Notes: generated by a model from the sequence alone, not told the origin. A DNA stretch of 64,000 nucleotides from Micromonospora costi (GCF_003626655.1 NZ_RBAN01000004.1:558001-622000); one strand, 5' to 3'; shown: positions 49,902 through 58,975, counted from the stretch's first letter. Made by a program: numbers and translations.

Positions 49902-50743
49902 GGGCGGGCCACCTGCTGCGCTGAGGGAGCCTCCGCGACTGAGGAATCGTTTCCCGGTAGCGCCCCGGTCATGATTGAGACAACCTCCGCCATTGTCGAT
50001 TCTTGTGGCCTGACCACCGCTACGCGGCGGCCGAGGCGATGAATGTGGATGCGGTCGGCGACTTCGAAGATCTGCGGCATGTTGTGGCTGATGAGCACGA
50101 CCGCCAGACCTTGCTCACGCACCCGCCGGATCAGCTCGAGCACCTGGCCCGACTCGCGGACGCCGAGCGCCGCCGTGGGTTCGTCCAGGATGACGACCCG
50201 CTTGCTCCAGGCCGCGGCCCGGGCGACTGCCACCGCCTGACGCTGACCGCCCGACAGGGTCTCGACCGGCTGGGTGACCGATCGGGCGGTGGTGATGCCG
50301 AGGTTGGTGAGGGCGGCAGCCGCCTCCGTCCGCATCGCCTTCTTGTCGAGCCGTCGCAGAACGGCCCCGAGAAATCCGCGGGACCGGGACTCGCGCCCGA
50401 GGAAGATGTTGGTGGTGATGTCCAGAGCGGGAGCGACGGCCAGGTCCTGGAACACGGTCTCGATTCCGTGCCGTCGGGCATCGAGCGGGCTCTTGAAGGA
50501 CACTTGCTCGCCGTCCATGAGCAGGTGACCGGAGTCCGGGACGATGGCACCCGCCAGGGCCTTGATGAGCGTCGACTTACCTGCGCCGTTGTCGCCGACG
50601 ACGGCGAGAACTTCCCCGGGCCACAGGTCGAAGTCGGAACCGTTGAGGGCCGTCACGTGTCCGTACCGCTTCACGAGACCTCGCGCGGCCAGCACCGGCG
50701 TGCGCTCGTCGTGGCCGGTGGTGTTCGTGTTCGGTGCGTTCAT
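49898..50743 (-). CDS. Sugar ABC transporter ATP-binding protein (FrcA type)
   Basis: A 281-residue ATPase with a single nucleotide-binding domain, unlike the usual two-domain RbsA/XylG proteins, which is the FrcA pattern. Walker A GDNGAGKST at 50-58, signature LSGGQRQAVAVARA, Walker B VVILDEPTAAL and the H-loop in LISHNMPQ. The ATG overlaps the permease stop (ATGA). It powers the importer encoded around it. Confidence 0.92.
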   Translation of the reverse strand: MNAPNTNTTGHDERTPVLAARGLVKRYGHVTALNGSDFDLWPGEVLAVVGDNGAGKSTLIKALAGAIVPDSGHLLMDGEQVSFKSPLDARRHGIETVFQDLAVAPALDITTNIFLGRESRSRGFLGAVLRRLDKKAMRTEAAAALTNLGITTARSVTQPVETLSGGQRQAVAVARAAAWSKRVVILDEPTAALGVRESGQVLELIRRVREQGLAVVLISHNMPQIFEVADRIHIHRLGRRVAVVRPQESTMAEVVSIMTGALPGNDSSVAEAPSAQQVARP

Positions 50744-51765
50744 CGCTGCTGTCGCCTCCTCGCCAGTTGGTCGACCGCGACCGCGGCGATGACGAGGATG
50801 CCGGTGGCGACGTCCTGGTAGAGCGAGTCGATGTTCGCCTGGGTGAGGCCGTTTCGGAGCACCAGGACGATGAGGGTGCCGATGAGCGTGCCCAGCACGC
50901 CGCCCCGACCGCCGAACAGGCTGGTTCCACCGATGACGACCGCGGTGATGCTGTCGAGATTCGCCGACTGGTATCCGCTCGGGTCCGCCACGGCGATGCG
51001 CCCGAGCGCCAGCCACGCCGCGATGCCGTAGCAGAGCCCGGCGAGCAGGTAGGCGCTCAGCAGCACCCGCTTCACCTTGATGCCGACCAGGCGGGCGGCG
51101 TTGGGGTCGTTGCCGACGGCGAAGACGTGGGTGCCCCACGCCGTCTGGGTGAGCATGTAGCCGACGACCGCGAACGCCGCGAGGAGTAGCAGTGTGCCGT
51201 AGGTGAGCGCGAACCCGCCCAGGTTGACCGTCCGTCCGAGGAACGTCAGCAGGCCGGAGGAGACCGGGAAGCTCTGCGAGCCGGTGTAGAGACGGGCGAC
51301 CGCGGTGACGATCGTCAGCATGCCGAGCGTCACGATGAACGGTGGCAGGTTGAGTCTGGTGACGACTCCGCCGGACAGGGTGCCGAGCGCCAGGCAGACC
51401 GCGAAGCCCAACAGGAGTGCCGTGGTGTCGTGGTGGCCCGTCATGGCGAGCTTGCCCATGACGACGGTGCCGAGTACGGCGATCGCTCCGTTCGCGAGGT
51501 CGATACCGGCGGTGAGCACGATGATCGTTTGGCCGAGTGCCAGCATGCCGACGACTACCGACTGCTGCAGGATCAGCGAGACGTTGCTCGCCGTCAGGAA
51601 CGTTGAGGTGGTGGCGGAGAAGATGACGACGGAGATCGCGAGAGCCAGGGATGGGCCGGCGATCCGGCTTCCGAGGATCCGCTGCCCGAGCCCGCTCCAT
51701 CGGCTCGTGCCCGCGCTCTGCGCGGAGACGGCGTCAGGCGTGGGCATCAGCTTGCTGATGGTCAT
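50740..51765 (-). CDS. Sugar ABC transporter permease (FrcC/RbsC type)
   Basis: 341 residues with about ten hydrophobic segments. Typical family segments are VVGMLALGQTIIVLTAGIDLANGAI, LPPFIVTLGMLTIVTAVARL and AVVIGGTSLFGGRGGVLGTLIGTL. The ATG at 51765 has a GGAG SD. It is separated from the binding-protein gene by a 122-base gap holding a strong hairpin. Confidence 0.92.
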   Translation of the reverse strand: MTISKLMPTPDAVSAQSAGTSRWSGLGQRILGSRIAGPSLALAISVVIFSATTSTFLTASNVSLILQQSVVVGMLALGQTIIVLTAGIDLANGAIAVLGTVVMGKLAMTGHHDTTALLLGFAVCLALGTLSGGVVTRLNLPPFIVTLGMLTIVTAVARLYTGSQSFPVSSGLLTFLGRTVNLGGFALTYGTLLLLAAFAVVGYMLTQTAWGTHVFAVGNDPNAARLVGIKVKRVLLSAYLLAGLCYGIAAWLALGRIAVADPSGYQSANLDSITAVVIGGTSLFGGRGGVLGTLIGTLIVLVLRNGLTQANIDSLYQDVATGILVIAAVAVDQLARRRQQR

Positions 51766-51812
51766 GACGTGACTCCGGAGGGTAGTGGTTCGGTCACGGC
51801 GTCGCGGGCCGC

Positions 51813-51844
51813 CACGTGCGGGTCATTGAGGTGACCCGCACGTG
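51813..51844 (-). terminator. Hairpin between binding-protein and permease genes
   Basis: A perfect 13-bp stem (CACGTGCGGGTCA and its complement) with a 6-base loop, 43 bases after the binding-protein stop. Such hairpins in sugar operons cause partial termination or protect the 3' end, giving more binding protein than permease. Confidence 0.65.
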
Positions 51845-51887
51845 ACGGCGAGGCGACCGCGTGCGTGGCGGCGTCAGTCGCCACGGG

Positions 51888-52958
51888 TCACTTGGAGCCC
51901 CAGCAGTTCTGCAGGCCCCAGTCCGTGTCCTTCGAGTCGATCCCGGGAACGGCCTTGTCCGTGATCAGCACGGTGCCCGAGTTGATCACTCCGGAGGGCT
52001 TGGTGCCGTCCTTCACGTACTGCACGATGGTGTCCAGCGCCATCTCACCCATCTTGGAAGGGAACTGCGCCACGGTGGCGCCGATCTCGCCGTTCTTCAC
52101 GGCAGCGACGCCGGAGCAACTGCCGTCGATTCCGACGATGGTCACGTTGGTCAGGTTCTGGGCGGCGATCGCCGCGTGCGCGCCCTGCGCCATCGGCTCG
52201 TTGATGCCGTACACCACGTTGATGTCCTTGCGCGCCTGGAGCATGTTCTCCATCGCGGCCTGGCCACCGCTGACACTGGCTTCCGTCTGCTTCTCGGCGA
52301 CGATCTCGGGGGCGCCCTCGCTCAGCCCGAAGCCCTGGAGGAACCCGTCGTGGCGCTGCTTCGACGTACGGTCCGTGAGGTCGTAGTCGAGCATGGCGAC
52401 CTTCGGGGCAGCGGACCCGACCTGCGCCTTCGCCCACTGGCCGATGAGCTTGCCGGCCGCCAGGTTGTCGGTCTCGAACGTCGCGTCGACGGCGTCAACC
52501 GGATCGGTCTCCGTGTTCACCGCGACAACCAGGATGCCCTTCGACCTGGCCTGCTTGATGACGTCGACGAGCGCCGTCGCGTTGGCCGGGTCGATGATGA
52601 TGCCCTTGACTCCCCGGTTGATCATGTCCTGGATCGCGGTCAGCTGGGTGGCCGAGTCCCCGGCGGTCTTCGACTCCGCCGTGATGACCTTGATGCCCTG
52701 CTTCTTCGCCTCATCCTTCACCGCGTTCTGGATGGTGAGGAAGAAAGGATTCGACAGCTGCTGCTCGACTACGCCGATGGTGAACGTGTCCGTGCCGCCG
52801 GCGGCCGAAGACGACGACGTCGAGTCCGAGCACCCCGCCACGGCCATCAACGCCGCCGTCGCGCCTGCGGCAAGGGCCACCACTGGGCGAACCCCGGAAC
52901 GCGCGCGCCTGGCCGTGCCGACCGCGGAACCGGTCGCTCCAGCCACTGAACCGATCAT
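51888..52958 (-). CDS. Sugar ABC transporter substrate-binding lipoprotein (FrcB type)
   Basis: 356 residues. The signal peptide ends in the lipobox VAGC with Cys43, followed by a Ser-rich linker. The periplasmic-binding fold (Peripla_BP_4) has IGVVEQQLSNPFFLTIQNAV, IIDPANATAL and VVYGINEPMAQGAHAAI; the tail DTDWGLQNCWG is characteristic of FrcB. The ATG at 52958 has GGTGG upstream. It is first in the operon, divergent from the ROK regulator. Ligands of this group include fructose, ribose and polyols. Confidence 0.92.
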   Translation of the reverse strand: MIGSVAGATGSAVGTARRARSGVRPVVALAAGATAALMAVAGCSDSTSSSSAAGGTDTFTIGVVEQQLSNPFFLTIQNAVKDEAKKQGIKVITAESKTAGDSATQLTAIQDMINRGVKGIIIDPANATALVDVIKQARSKGILVVAVNTETDPVDAVDATFETDNLAAGKLIGQWAKAQVGSAAPKVAMLDYDLTDRTSKQRHDGFLQGFGLSEGAPEIVAEKQTEASVSGGQAAMENMLQARKDINVVYGINEPMAQGAHAAIAAQNLTNVTIVGIDGSCSGVAAVKNGEIGATVAQFPSKMGEMALDTIVQYVKDGTKPSGVINSGTVLITDKAVPGIDSKDTDWGLQNCWGSK

Positions 52959-53133
52959 GCTATCCACCGTCCTTTGAGGAGTTGGCCTTCCGAAGGCGCG
53001 CAGCGACCTGCGGGAGGGACCGGCATGCCGTTCGCGGCCGTCACGCGACTGACGTCGGACGCCCACGCTCCCGGCCGAGGTCGTCGGCCCGTCGCGGCCG
53101 AGCGCCCCGGGTCCTGTCGGGTCTCGTCATCCC

Positions 53134-53214
53134 ACTTTTGCTGGCTAGCAGGGCCGGACAACACCCTGTTACGTCGGAGTCTCGGTGCCGTTAAGTCGAA
53201 AGTCAAGCAAAAGT
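53134..53214. promoter_or_regulatory. Inverted operator pair between the sugar operon and the ROK gene
   Basis: ACTTTTGCT at 53134-53142 and its exact complement AGCAAAAGT at 53206-53214 lie 63 bases apart in the divergent region, the only AT-rich blocks there. The layout suits binding of the ROK regulator to both promoters, possibly by looping. Confidence 0.5.
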
Positions 53215-53300
53215 TTCCGAAGTTAGGTACGTGGGCAGCCGAAGACTTCTCCGCGTTGATGCCGTACCGTCATCTCGAACCTCTGAAGGGAGAGCGCGAG

Positions 53301-54515
53301 GTGACCGTGATCGAGCAGCCGCGCAACCGAGCGGCCAGCGCGGCCAGCGGAGTGGGGGACGTCGTTGCCTTGATCGCATCCGGTCGGGCGCGGACCCGCG
53401 CCGCGCTCGTGCAGATCATGGGCCTGTCCCGCTCGACCATCAGCCAGCGCCTCGACGTGCTCTTCAACGCGGGCCTCGTGCACGAGAGCACCGAGACACT
53501 CCAGTCGGGTGGCCGGCCGGCCAAGACCCTGGTCCTGAACAAGGACTTCGGCGTGATCGCCGCGGTGGACATCGGAGAGCAGCATGTCCGGGTCGCCCTG
53601 ACCGACATGTCGCCGACGGTGCTCGTGGAACGGACCGCCGAACTCGACATCCACACCGGACCCGAGACCGTCCTCCAGTCCATCACCAGTCACATCAAGG
53701 CGCTGTTCGCGGAGATCGACCGTCCCACCACCGACCTGCTCGGCATCGGCCTCGGGCTGCCCGCACCGGTCGACTTCGCCGCCAGCCGTGTCGTCGGGTT
53801 CTCCGTGCTGACCGGCTGGGACGGATTCGACATCGCCGGCTGGTTCGCACGGGACTTCGACGCGCCCGTACTCGCCGACAACGACGTGAATCTCCTGGCC
53901 CTCGCCGAGCACCGGCGCAATTGGCCGACCTGCGACTACCTGTTCTACGTCAAGGCAGGCAACGGCATCGGCAGCGGCATCGTGACGCGCGGCCTGATGT
54001 ACCGGGGCGCCCAGGGCGCGGCCGGCGACATCGGGCACACGGCGGTGCGAGGTCACGGGGATCCACTGTGCCGGTGCGGCAACGCGGGCTGCGTGGAGGC
54101 ACTCGCGGCCGGGTGGGCCCTGGTTCGTGACCTCCGTGCCGCCGGCTTCGGCGTCAACAACGCCGCTGATGTCGTCGCACTAGCCGAGCGCGGGCAACCC
54201 GAAGCGATCCGGGAACTTCGCAAAGCCGGACGCATCCTCGGTGAAGCCATTGCCAACGCGACGAGCCTCTTGAATCCCGGGGTCATCGTGGTCGGCGGTG
54301 TGCTCTCGTTGGCTGGCGACTACCTGCTCGCCGGAGTTCGTGAGGTTGTCTACCAACGCACCCTGCCGCTCGCGACCAGGCAACTGCAGATAACGGGCGA
54401 ACACCTTGACGAACGCGGCGGAGTGCTCGGAGCGACACAGCTCGTCCTCGACAATGCACTCGAGCCCACCAACATCGAAAGGATGCTCGAGAGACTCGGC
54501 CAGGTGACGAACTGA
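53301..54515 (+). CDS. ROK family transcriptional regulator
   Basis: A 404-residue regulator. An N-terminal helix-turn-helix (TRAALVQIMGLSRSTISQRLDVLFNAGLV) precedes a ROK sugar-kinase-like domain with DIGEQHVRVALTD and the zinc motif CRCGNAGCVEAL. The GTG at 53301 has the SD AGGGAGA; an ATG at 53261 is possible. It is divergent from the sugar operon and is likely a repressor that is released by its sugar or sugar phosphate. Confidence 0.9.
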   Translation: MTVIEQPRNRAASAASGVGDVVALIASGRARTRAALVQIMGLSRSTISQRLDVLFNAGLVHESTETLQSGGRPAKTLVLNKDFGVIAAVDIGEQHVRVALTDMSPTVLVERTAELDIHTGPETVLQSITSHIKALFAEIDRPTTDLLGIGLGLPAPVDFAASRVVGFSVLTGWDGFDIAGWFARDFDAPVLADNDVNLLALAEHRRNWPTCDYLFYVKAGNGIGSGIVTRGLMYRGAQGAAGDIGHTAVRGHGDPLCRCGNAGCVEALAAGWALVRDLRAAGFGVNNAADVVALAERGQPEAIRELRKAGRILGEAIANATSLLNPGVIVVGGVLSLAGDYLLAGVREVVYQRTLPLATRQLQITGEHLDERGGVLGATQLVLDNALEPTNIERMLERLGQVTN

Positions 54516-54814
54516 CCGGTCTCGGACCGCGCTCGGTAGCACGCCGCAGTGGCACCGAGATGCAGGCACCCAAGCCGTGGTCCGGCGGCCGGCCAACGGT
54601 CAGCCAGGTGCGTTGGTGACGAGTCCGCAATTGTAGATCGACAACGCTGCTCGCTGTCGCGGTGCAGCTTCGATCTCGATCTTGCCGGCAACGTGCTTGT
54701 ACCGCGAGGGCGCCTGGATCCGCAGTTCTTCGGCGGGGCGCCGTGGTCGTTCAGCAGGGCCGTCATCTGGCGTGTCGGGGATCACTTCGGGCGGGCCTGC
54801 CGTCATCCGACCTT
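54516..54814. other. Intergenic region between the ROK and ArsR genes
   Basis: About 300 bases. A weak 79-codon minus-strand frame (54600-54839) exists, but its start overlaps the ArsR operator, it lacks an SD and its third positions are less GC-rich than neighbours. I see no other structure. Confidence 0.35.
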
Positions 54815-54830
54815 TTGAAGAAGTCTTCAA
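54815..54830. promoter_or_regulatory. ArsR-type operator
   Basis: TTGAAGA-AG-TCTTCAA is a perfect 7+2+7 palindrome. Its first bases, TTGAAG, would form the -35, with ATTGCT 17 bases on as -10. A bound repressor would block the promoter. This is the size and form of ArsR-family sites. Confidence 0.7.
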
Positions 54831-54863
54831 TTGCCTCATTGCTCAGGAGGTTGGGGAGGGCGT

Positions 54864-55229
54864 GTGGCGCTGCCGCTGTACGAGAGAAAGGCGGAGTTCT
54901 TCCGCACGCTCGGGCATCCGGTGCGTATCCGGGTGCTGGAACTGCTCGGCGACGGGCCGATGTCGGTGCGGGACCTGCTCGCTGATGTGGCGATCGAGGC
55001 GTCCAGCCTGTCTCAGCAACTGTCGGTGCTACGGCGGGCCGGGATCGTGACGTCCAGGCGCGACGGGTCGGCGGTCATCTACGCACTCGCGGGCCCGGAC
55101 GTGGCCGATCTGATGCGGGCGGCCCGCCGGTTCCTCACCGACATGCTGACAGGTCAGGCCGAGCTGCTCGAGACACTCCGCGAGGACCAGGACGACGCCG
55201 ACCACCAGTCGCTCCCGGTTCCCCGGTGA
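54864..55229 (+). CDS. ArsR family winged-helix regulator
   Basis: A 121-residue repressor: KAEFFRTLGHPVRIRVLELLGDGPMSVRDLLADV, then IEASSLSQQLSVLRRAGIVTSRRDG. No ELCVCDL-type cysteine metal motif is present, so it is not an arsenic or cadmium sensor of the classical kind. The GTG at 54864 has a GGGGAGGG SD close by. It overlaps the SulP gene by four bases, so it is likely to regulate anion uptake. Confidence 0.9.
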   Translation: MALPLYERKAEFFRTLGHPVRIRVLELLGDGPMSVRDLLADVAIEASSLSQQLSVLRRAGIVTSRRDGSAVIYALAGPDVADLMRAARRFLTDMLTGQAELLETLREDQDDADHQSLPVPR

Positions 55230-56998
55230 GCGTCGGGGCGCTCACCCGCTCGACCTGGCGTCGAGTGGTTGTCCTGCTGCCGACGAAGGCGGATCTCGCG
55301 GCGATGCGCCGGCAGCCCCGCCGTGACCTGATCGCCGGGCTCACGGTTGCGGTGGTCGCGCTGCCCTTGGCGCTGGGGTTCGGCGTGTCTTCCGGTCTGG
55401 GGGCGGCCGCCGGTCTGGCCACCGCGATCGTGGCCGGGATCCTCGCGGCGCTGTTCGGCGGGTCCAATCTGCAGGTCTCCGGGCCCACCGGGGCGATGAC
55501 GGTGGTGCTGGTGCCCATCGTGGCGAGCTACGGGCCCGGGGGCGTACTGACCGTCGGTGTGCTGGCGGGCCTGATTCTGCTGGCTCTGGCCCTGCTCCGC
55601 GCCGGCCGGTACGTGCGTTACGTGCCGGCGCCGGTGGTGGAAGGCTTCACCGTGGGAATCGCCGCGGTGATCTTCCTGCAACAGGTGCCCGCCGCGTTGG
55701 GAGTGCCGAACCCGGACGGCGAGAAGGTCACCGTCGTGGCCTGGCGGGCGCTGGTCGAGTTCGTGGGCCATCCGAACTGGCCCGCGCTGATCCTCGCGCT
55801 CGGGGTGGCGGCGGTGATGCTGTCCGGGGCGCGCTGGCGTCCCACGGTGCCGTTCTCGCTGATCGCGGTGGCCGCCGCCACCGTGGTCGGGCACCTGTTG
55901 TCGCTCGACGTCACCCGCATCGGCGCCCTTCCGGCCACCCTTCCCGCCCCCTCGCTGGGCTTTCTGGACCTGGCCGCGGTGCCGACGCTGTTCACCTCGG
56001 CGTTGGCGGTCGCCGCCCTGGCCGCGTTGGAGAGCCTGCTGTCGGCGACCGTCGCCGACGGCATGACCGTCAACCAGCGCCACGACCCTGATCGGGAACT
56101 GTTCGGCCAGGGTGTGGCGAACGTGGTGACCCCGCTCTTCGGCGGCGTACCGGCGACGGCGGCGATCGCCCGCACCGCGGTCAACGTCCGCTCGGGAGCC
56201 CAGTCGCGGCTTGCCGCGCTGACGCACGCGGTCGCTCTGGCGGTGATCATCCTGGTGGCCGCCCCACTGGTGGCCCACATTCCGCTCGCCGCGCTGGCCG
56301 GGGTGCTGCTGGCCACGGCCGTACGCATGGTCGAGGTGGGTTCGCTGGCCGCGCTCGCCCGCTCGACCCGGTCCGACGCCCTCGTCATGGCCCTGACCGC
56401 GATCGCCACCGTCGCCCTGGACCTGATCGCCGCGGTGGGTATCGGCATCGTCCTCGCCGCCGCTCTGGCCATCCGCAAGATCGCGGGTGCGGCCCGGCTG
56501 GAGGAGGTCCCGCTCGACATCACCGATCATCACGCCGAGGAGGCCGCCCTACTCCGCGAGCACATCGTGGCCTATCGCTTCGACGGGCCGCTGTTCTTCG
56601 CCGCCGCCCACCGGTTCCTGCTCGAACTGTCCGAGGCGGCGGACGTACGGGTGATGATCTTGCGCATGTCGAGGGTCTCGACGATTGACGGCACCGGCGC
56701 GCTCGTGCTGCGCGACGCGATCGAACGTCTCGAACACCGTGGCGTCACCGTGTACGTCTCCGGCGTATCCGCGGGGCACGAGAAGACCCTCGAAGCGGTC
56801 GGCGTGCTCGACAGGCTCCGCCTCGCGGGCCGCGTTCTCCCCGGTACGCCAGAGGCGATCGCCGCGGCCCGAGCCCATCTGCACCGCACCGGTGTCCTGG
56901 CCACCGCGTCGGGGAACGCCTCGACCGGGCCGGGCGATCATGACGGCGACGCCGGCCCGCCGCTCGCGGATGTCGCGCCGTCCCCGAGTGTCCGATGA
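55226..56998 (+). CDS. SulP family anion transporter with STAS domain
   Basis: 590 residues: an N-terminal arm, the SulP membrane domain (LIAGLTVAVVALPLALGFGVSSGLG, NLQVSGPTGAMTVVLVP, AIARTAVNVRSGAQSRLAALTHA) and a C-terminal STAS domain with MILRMSRVSTIDGTGALVL. A disordered tail of about 35 residues follows. It is unrelated in detail to the SulP protein at 44656. Sulfate or bicarbonate are plausible substrates. Coupling to an ArsR regulator is a recurring arrangement. Confidence 0.92.
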   Translation: MSVGALTRSTWRRVVVLLPTKADLAAMRRQPRRDLIAGLTVAVVALPLALGFGVSSGLGAAAGLATAIVAGILAALFGGSNLQVSGPTGAMTVVLVPIVASYGPGGVLTVGVLAGLILLALALLRAGRYVRYVPAPVVEGFTVGIAAVIFLQQVPAALGVPNPDGEKVTVVAWRALVEFVGHPNWPALILALGVAAVMLSGARWRPTVPFSLIAVAAATVVGHLLSLDVTRIGALPATLPAPSLGFLDLAAVPTLFTSALAVAALAALESLLSATVADGMTVNQRHDPDRELFGQGVANVVTPLFGGVPATAAIARTAVNVRSGAQSRLAALTHAVALAVIILVAAPLVAHIPLAALAGVLLATAVRMVEVGSLAALARSTRSDALVMALTAIATVALDLIAAVGIGIVLAAALAIRKIAGAARLEEVPLDITDHHAEEAALLREHIVAYRFDGPLFFAAAHRFLLELSEAADVRVMILRMSRVSTIDGTGALVLRDAIERLEHRGVTVYVSGVSAGHEKTLEAVGVLDRLRLAGRVLPGTPEAIAAARAHLHRTGVLATASGNASTGPGDHDGDAGPPLADVAPSPSVR

Positions 56999-57028
56999 CG
57001 CTGCTGTGTTCGGCTCCTGATCACGAGG

Positions 57029-57526
57029 TCACCGATGCGGGAGCAGCCCACGCTTGACCATGAAGCCTCGTAACGTCTCGGCGTCCTCGGCGGACATCAG
57101 GTTGCGTGGGATCACGGTCGCCGGCATCCGGCCGACGTACACGATCCAGAACTCGGGCGTGTCCCTTACCTGGGCGACCCCGTCCCAGGCGATGCCGCCG
57201 GACTCCGAGCCGCTACGCATCATGATGTTGTCGTCGGTGATGTCGTAGGCGCCCTCGACGGCGTAGCGACCGGAGCGGCGCCGGGCGCGCAATCGCACCC
57301 ACGGCGAGTACAGCATCGACAGCAGGCCGCCCACGATCAACGCCGTGCAGAGCGGCACGATCCGGTCGCCCCGCGCGAACCCCCGCGAGACGGCGAGACC
57401 GATCGCCCCGACCGCCACCAGCACCGCGCCGATGTAGCCGTACCTGCGCAGCCGAACCCTGCTGAGCGCAGCGGCCACCCGGCCCGGGTAGGCGGGATCG
57501 GCGGGGACGTCGAAGCGGATGTGCAC
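57029..57526 (-). CDS. YcxB-like membrane protein
   Basis: 165 residues with two membrane helices after a short start (YGYIGAVLVAVGAIGLAV and IVPLCTALIVGGLLSML). The C-terminal part resembles the YcxB domain: YDITDDNIMMRSGSESGGIAWDGVAQVRDTPEFWIVYVGRMPATVIPR. Function is unknown. No SD; TATCGT ends 6 bases before the GTG, so it is leaderless. Confidence 0.75.
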   Translation of the reverse strand: MHIRFDVPADPAYPGRVAAALSRVRLRRYGYIGAVLVAVGAIGLAVSRGFARGDRIVPLCTALIVGGLLSMLYSPWVRLRARRRSGRYAVEGAYDITDDNIMMRSGSESGGIAWDGVAQVRDTPEFWIVYVGRMPATVIPRNLMSAEDAETLRGFMVKRGLLPHR

Positions 57527-57778
57527 GCCAGAACGATAGTGCCCCCACCCGCCTCCGGGCAGCGCCCGGCTCCCGCCCCGCTGGTCGGATCATCGGTGCC
57601 ACCCGGTGCCGCCGGCAGGAGAGGACAGCTGATGGTCGTCGCGGGCAGGCGGTTCCGGCGGGATGCGAGGGCGAATGCGCGTTCCGGTCCGCCGGTCGTC
57701 GGGCCGGTGCGAGACTGGGCGAGTGTCAGCCCCGCCGGTGCCCGGGCGCCGGTCGACCCGACGCGGCAGGTGGAGGAC

Positions 57779-58975
57779 ATGTCCGACGACAACGAAATCC
57801 GTCCCTTCCGACTCGATACGCCGGAAGAGGCGATTGCCGACCTGCGTCGCCGGATAGCGGCCACGCGCTGGCCCACCCGAGAGCTGGTCGGCGATCGCTC
57901 TCAGGGCGTGCAGCTGGCGACGGTCCAGGAGCTGGCCCGCTACTGGACGACCGACCACGACTGGCGCGCGTTCGAGGCGAGGCTGAACGCCCTGCCGCAG
58001 TTCACGACCTCCATCGACGGCGTCGAGATCCACTTCGTCCACGTACGGTCGCGGCACGAGAACGCCCTGCCGCTGATCATGACGCACGGTTGGCCCGGCT
58101 CGGTCGTCGAACTGCTCGGGGTCATCGGCCCGCTCACCGATCCGACCGCGCACGGCGGAAGCGCCGAGGACGCCTTCCACCTGGTGCTGCCTTCCTTGCC
58201 CGGCTACGGCTTCTCAAGCGAGCCGACCGAGCTCGGTTGGGATTCCAACCGCATGGCGCGCGCATGGGCGGAGCTGATGGGCCGCGTCGGCTATCCGCGC
58301 TACGTCGCCCAGGGCGGCGACGTGGGCGCCAACGTCACGGACGCGATGGGTCGCCAAGCACCCGAAGGCCTGCTCGGCATCCACCTCAACCTGCTCTCCG
58401 GGGCGATCGCCCTCAAGGACCAACTGCCGGCGGAATCTGAGCAGGAACGCGCGGCGCTCGACGCGCTCAACACGTTCATGACGGACGGCTTCGGCTACTT
58501 CCTGGAGCAGTCCACCCGGCCGCAGACGATCGGCTACTCCCTGCTGGATTCACCGGTCGGGCTGGCGGCCTGGATGCTCGACCACGACACGGACAGCTAC
58601 TACAAGATGTCCCGCGCGTTGGTCGACGGCGAGCCCGCGGGCGGCCTCACCCGGGACAGCATCGTCGACAACATCACGCTGTACTGGCTGACGGGCACCG
58701 GCACCTCGGCCGCCCGGTGGTACTGGGAATTCGGACGGTTCCGAGCCGCAGCCGCTGCGTCTGGCCAGGCTCCTCCGCCGGTCCGAGTTCCGGTCGGCTT
58801 CACGACGTTCCCCGACGAGCTCTGGGCTGCCCCGCGCAGCTGGGCCGAGGCGGTGTACCCCGGCCTCGCGTACTTCAACGAGGTCGACAAGGGTGGCCAC
58901 TTCGCCGCCTGGGAGGAGCCGGAGCTCTTCTCCACCGAGGTGCGGGCCGCGTTCCGGCCGCTGCGAAACGCCTGA
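57779..58975 (+). CDS. Epoxide hydrolase
   Basis: 398 residues. The N-terminal epoxide hydrolase domain (RPFRLDTPEEAIADLRRRIAATRWP) precedes the alpha/beta fold: HGWPGS (103-108) is the oxyanion hole, D181 in QGGDVGANV the nucleophile, and GGHFAAWEEPEL holds the catalytic His. The residue after the Asp is usually Trp (GGDWG) and here is Val. Two Tyr acids lie in the cap region. The ATG at 57779 has GGTGG upstream. The long leader back to 57527 shows no structure I can name. Confidence 0.88.
   Translation: MSDDNEIRPFRLDTPEEAIADLRRRIAATRWPTRELVGDRSQGVQLATVQELARYWTTDHDWRAFEARLNALPQFTTSIDGVEIHFVHVRSRHENALPLIMTHGWPGSVVELLGVIGPLTDPTAHGGSAEDAFHLVLPSLPGYGFSSEPTELGWDSNRMARAWAELMGRVGYPRYVAQGGDVGANVTDAMGRQAPEGLLGIHLNLLSGAIALKDQLPAESEQERAALDALNTFMTDGFGYFLEQSTRPQTIGYSLLDSPVGLAAWMLDHDTDSYYKMSRALVDGEPAGGLTRDSIVDNITLYWLTGTGTSAARWYWEFGRFRAAAAASGQAPPPVRVPVGFTTFPDELWAAPRSWAEAVYPGLAYFNEVDKGGHFAAWEEPELFSTEVRAAFRPLRNA

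Noticed and set aside
54600..54839. A 79-codon minus-strand frame divergent from ArsR
   Set aside because: Its start lies in the ArsR operator region, it has no SD and its third positions are unusually AT-rich.
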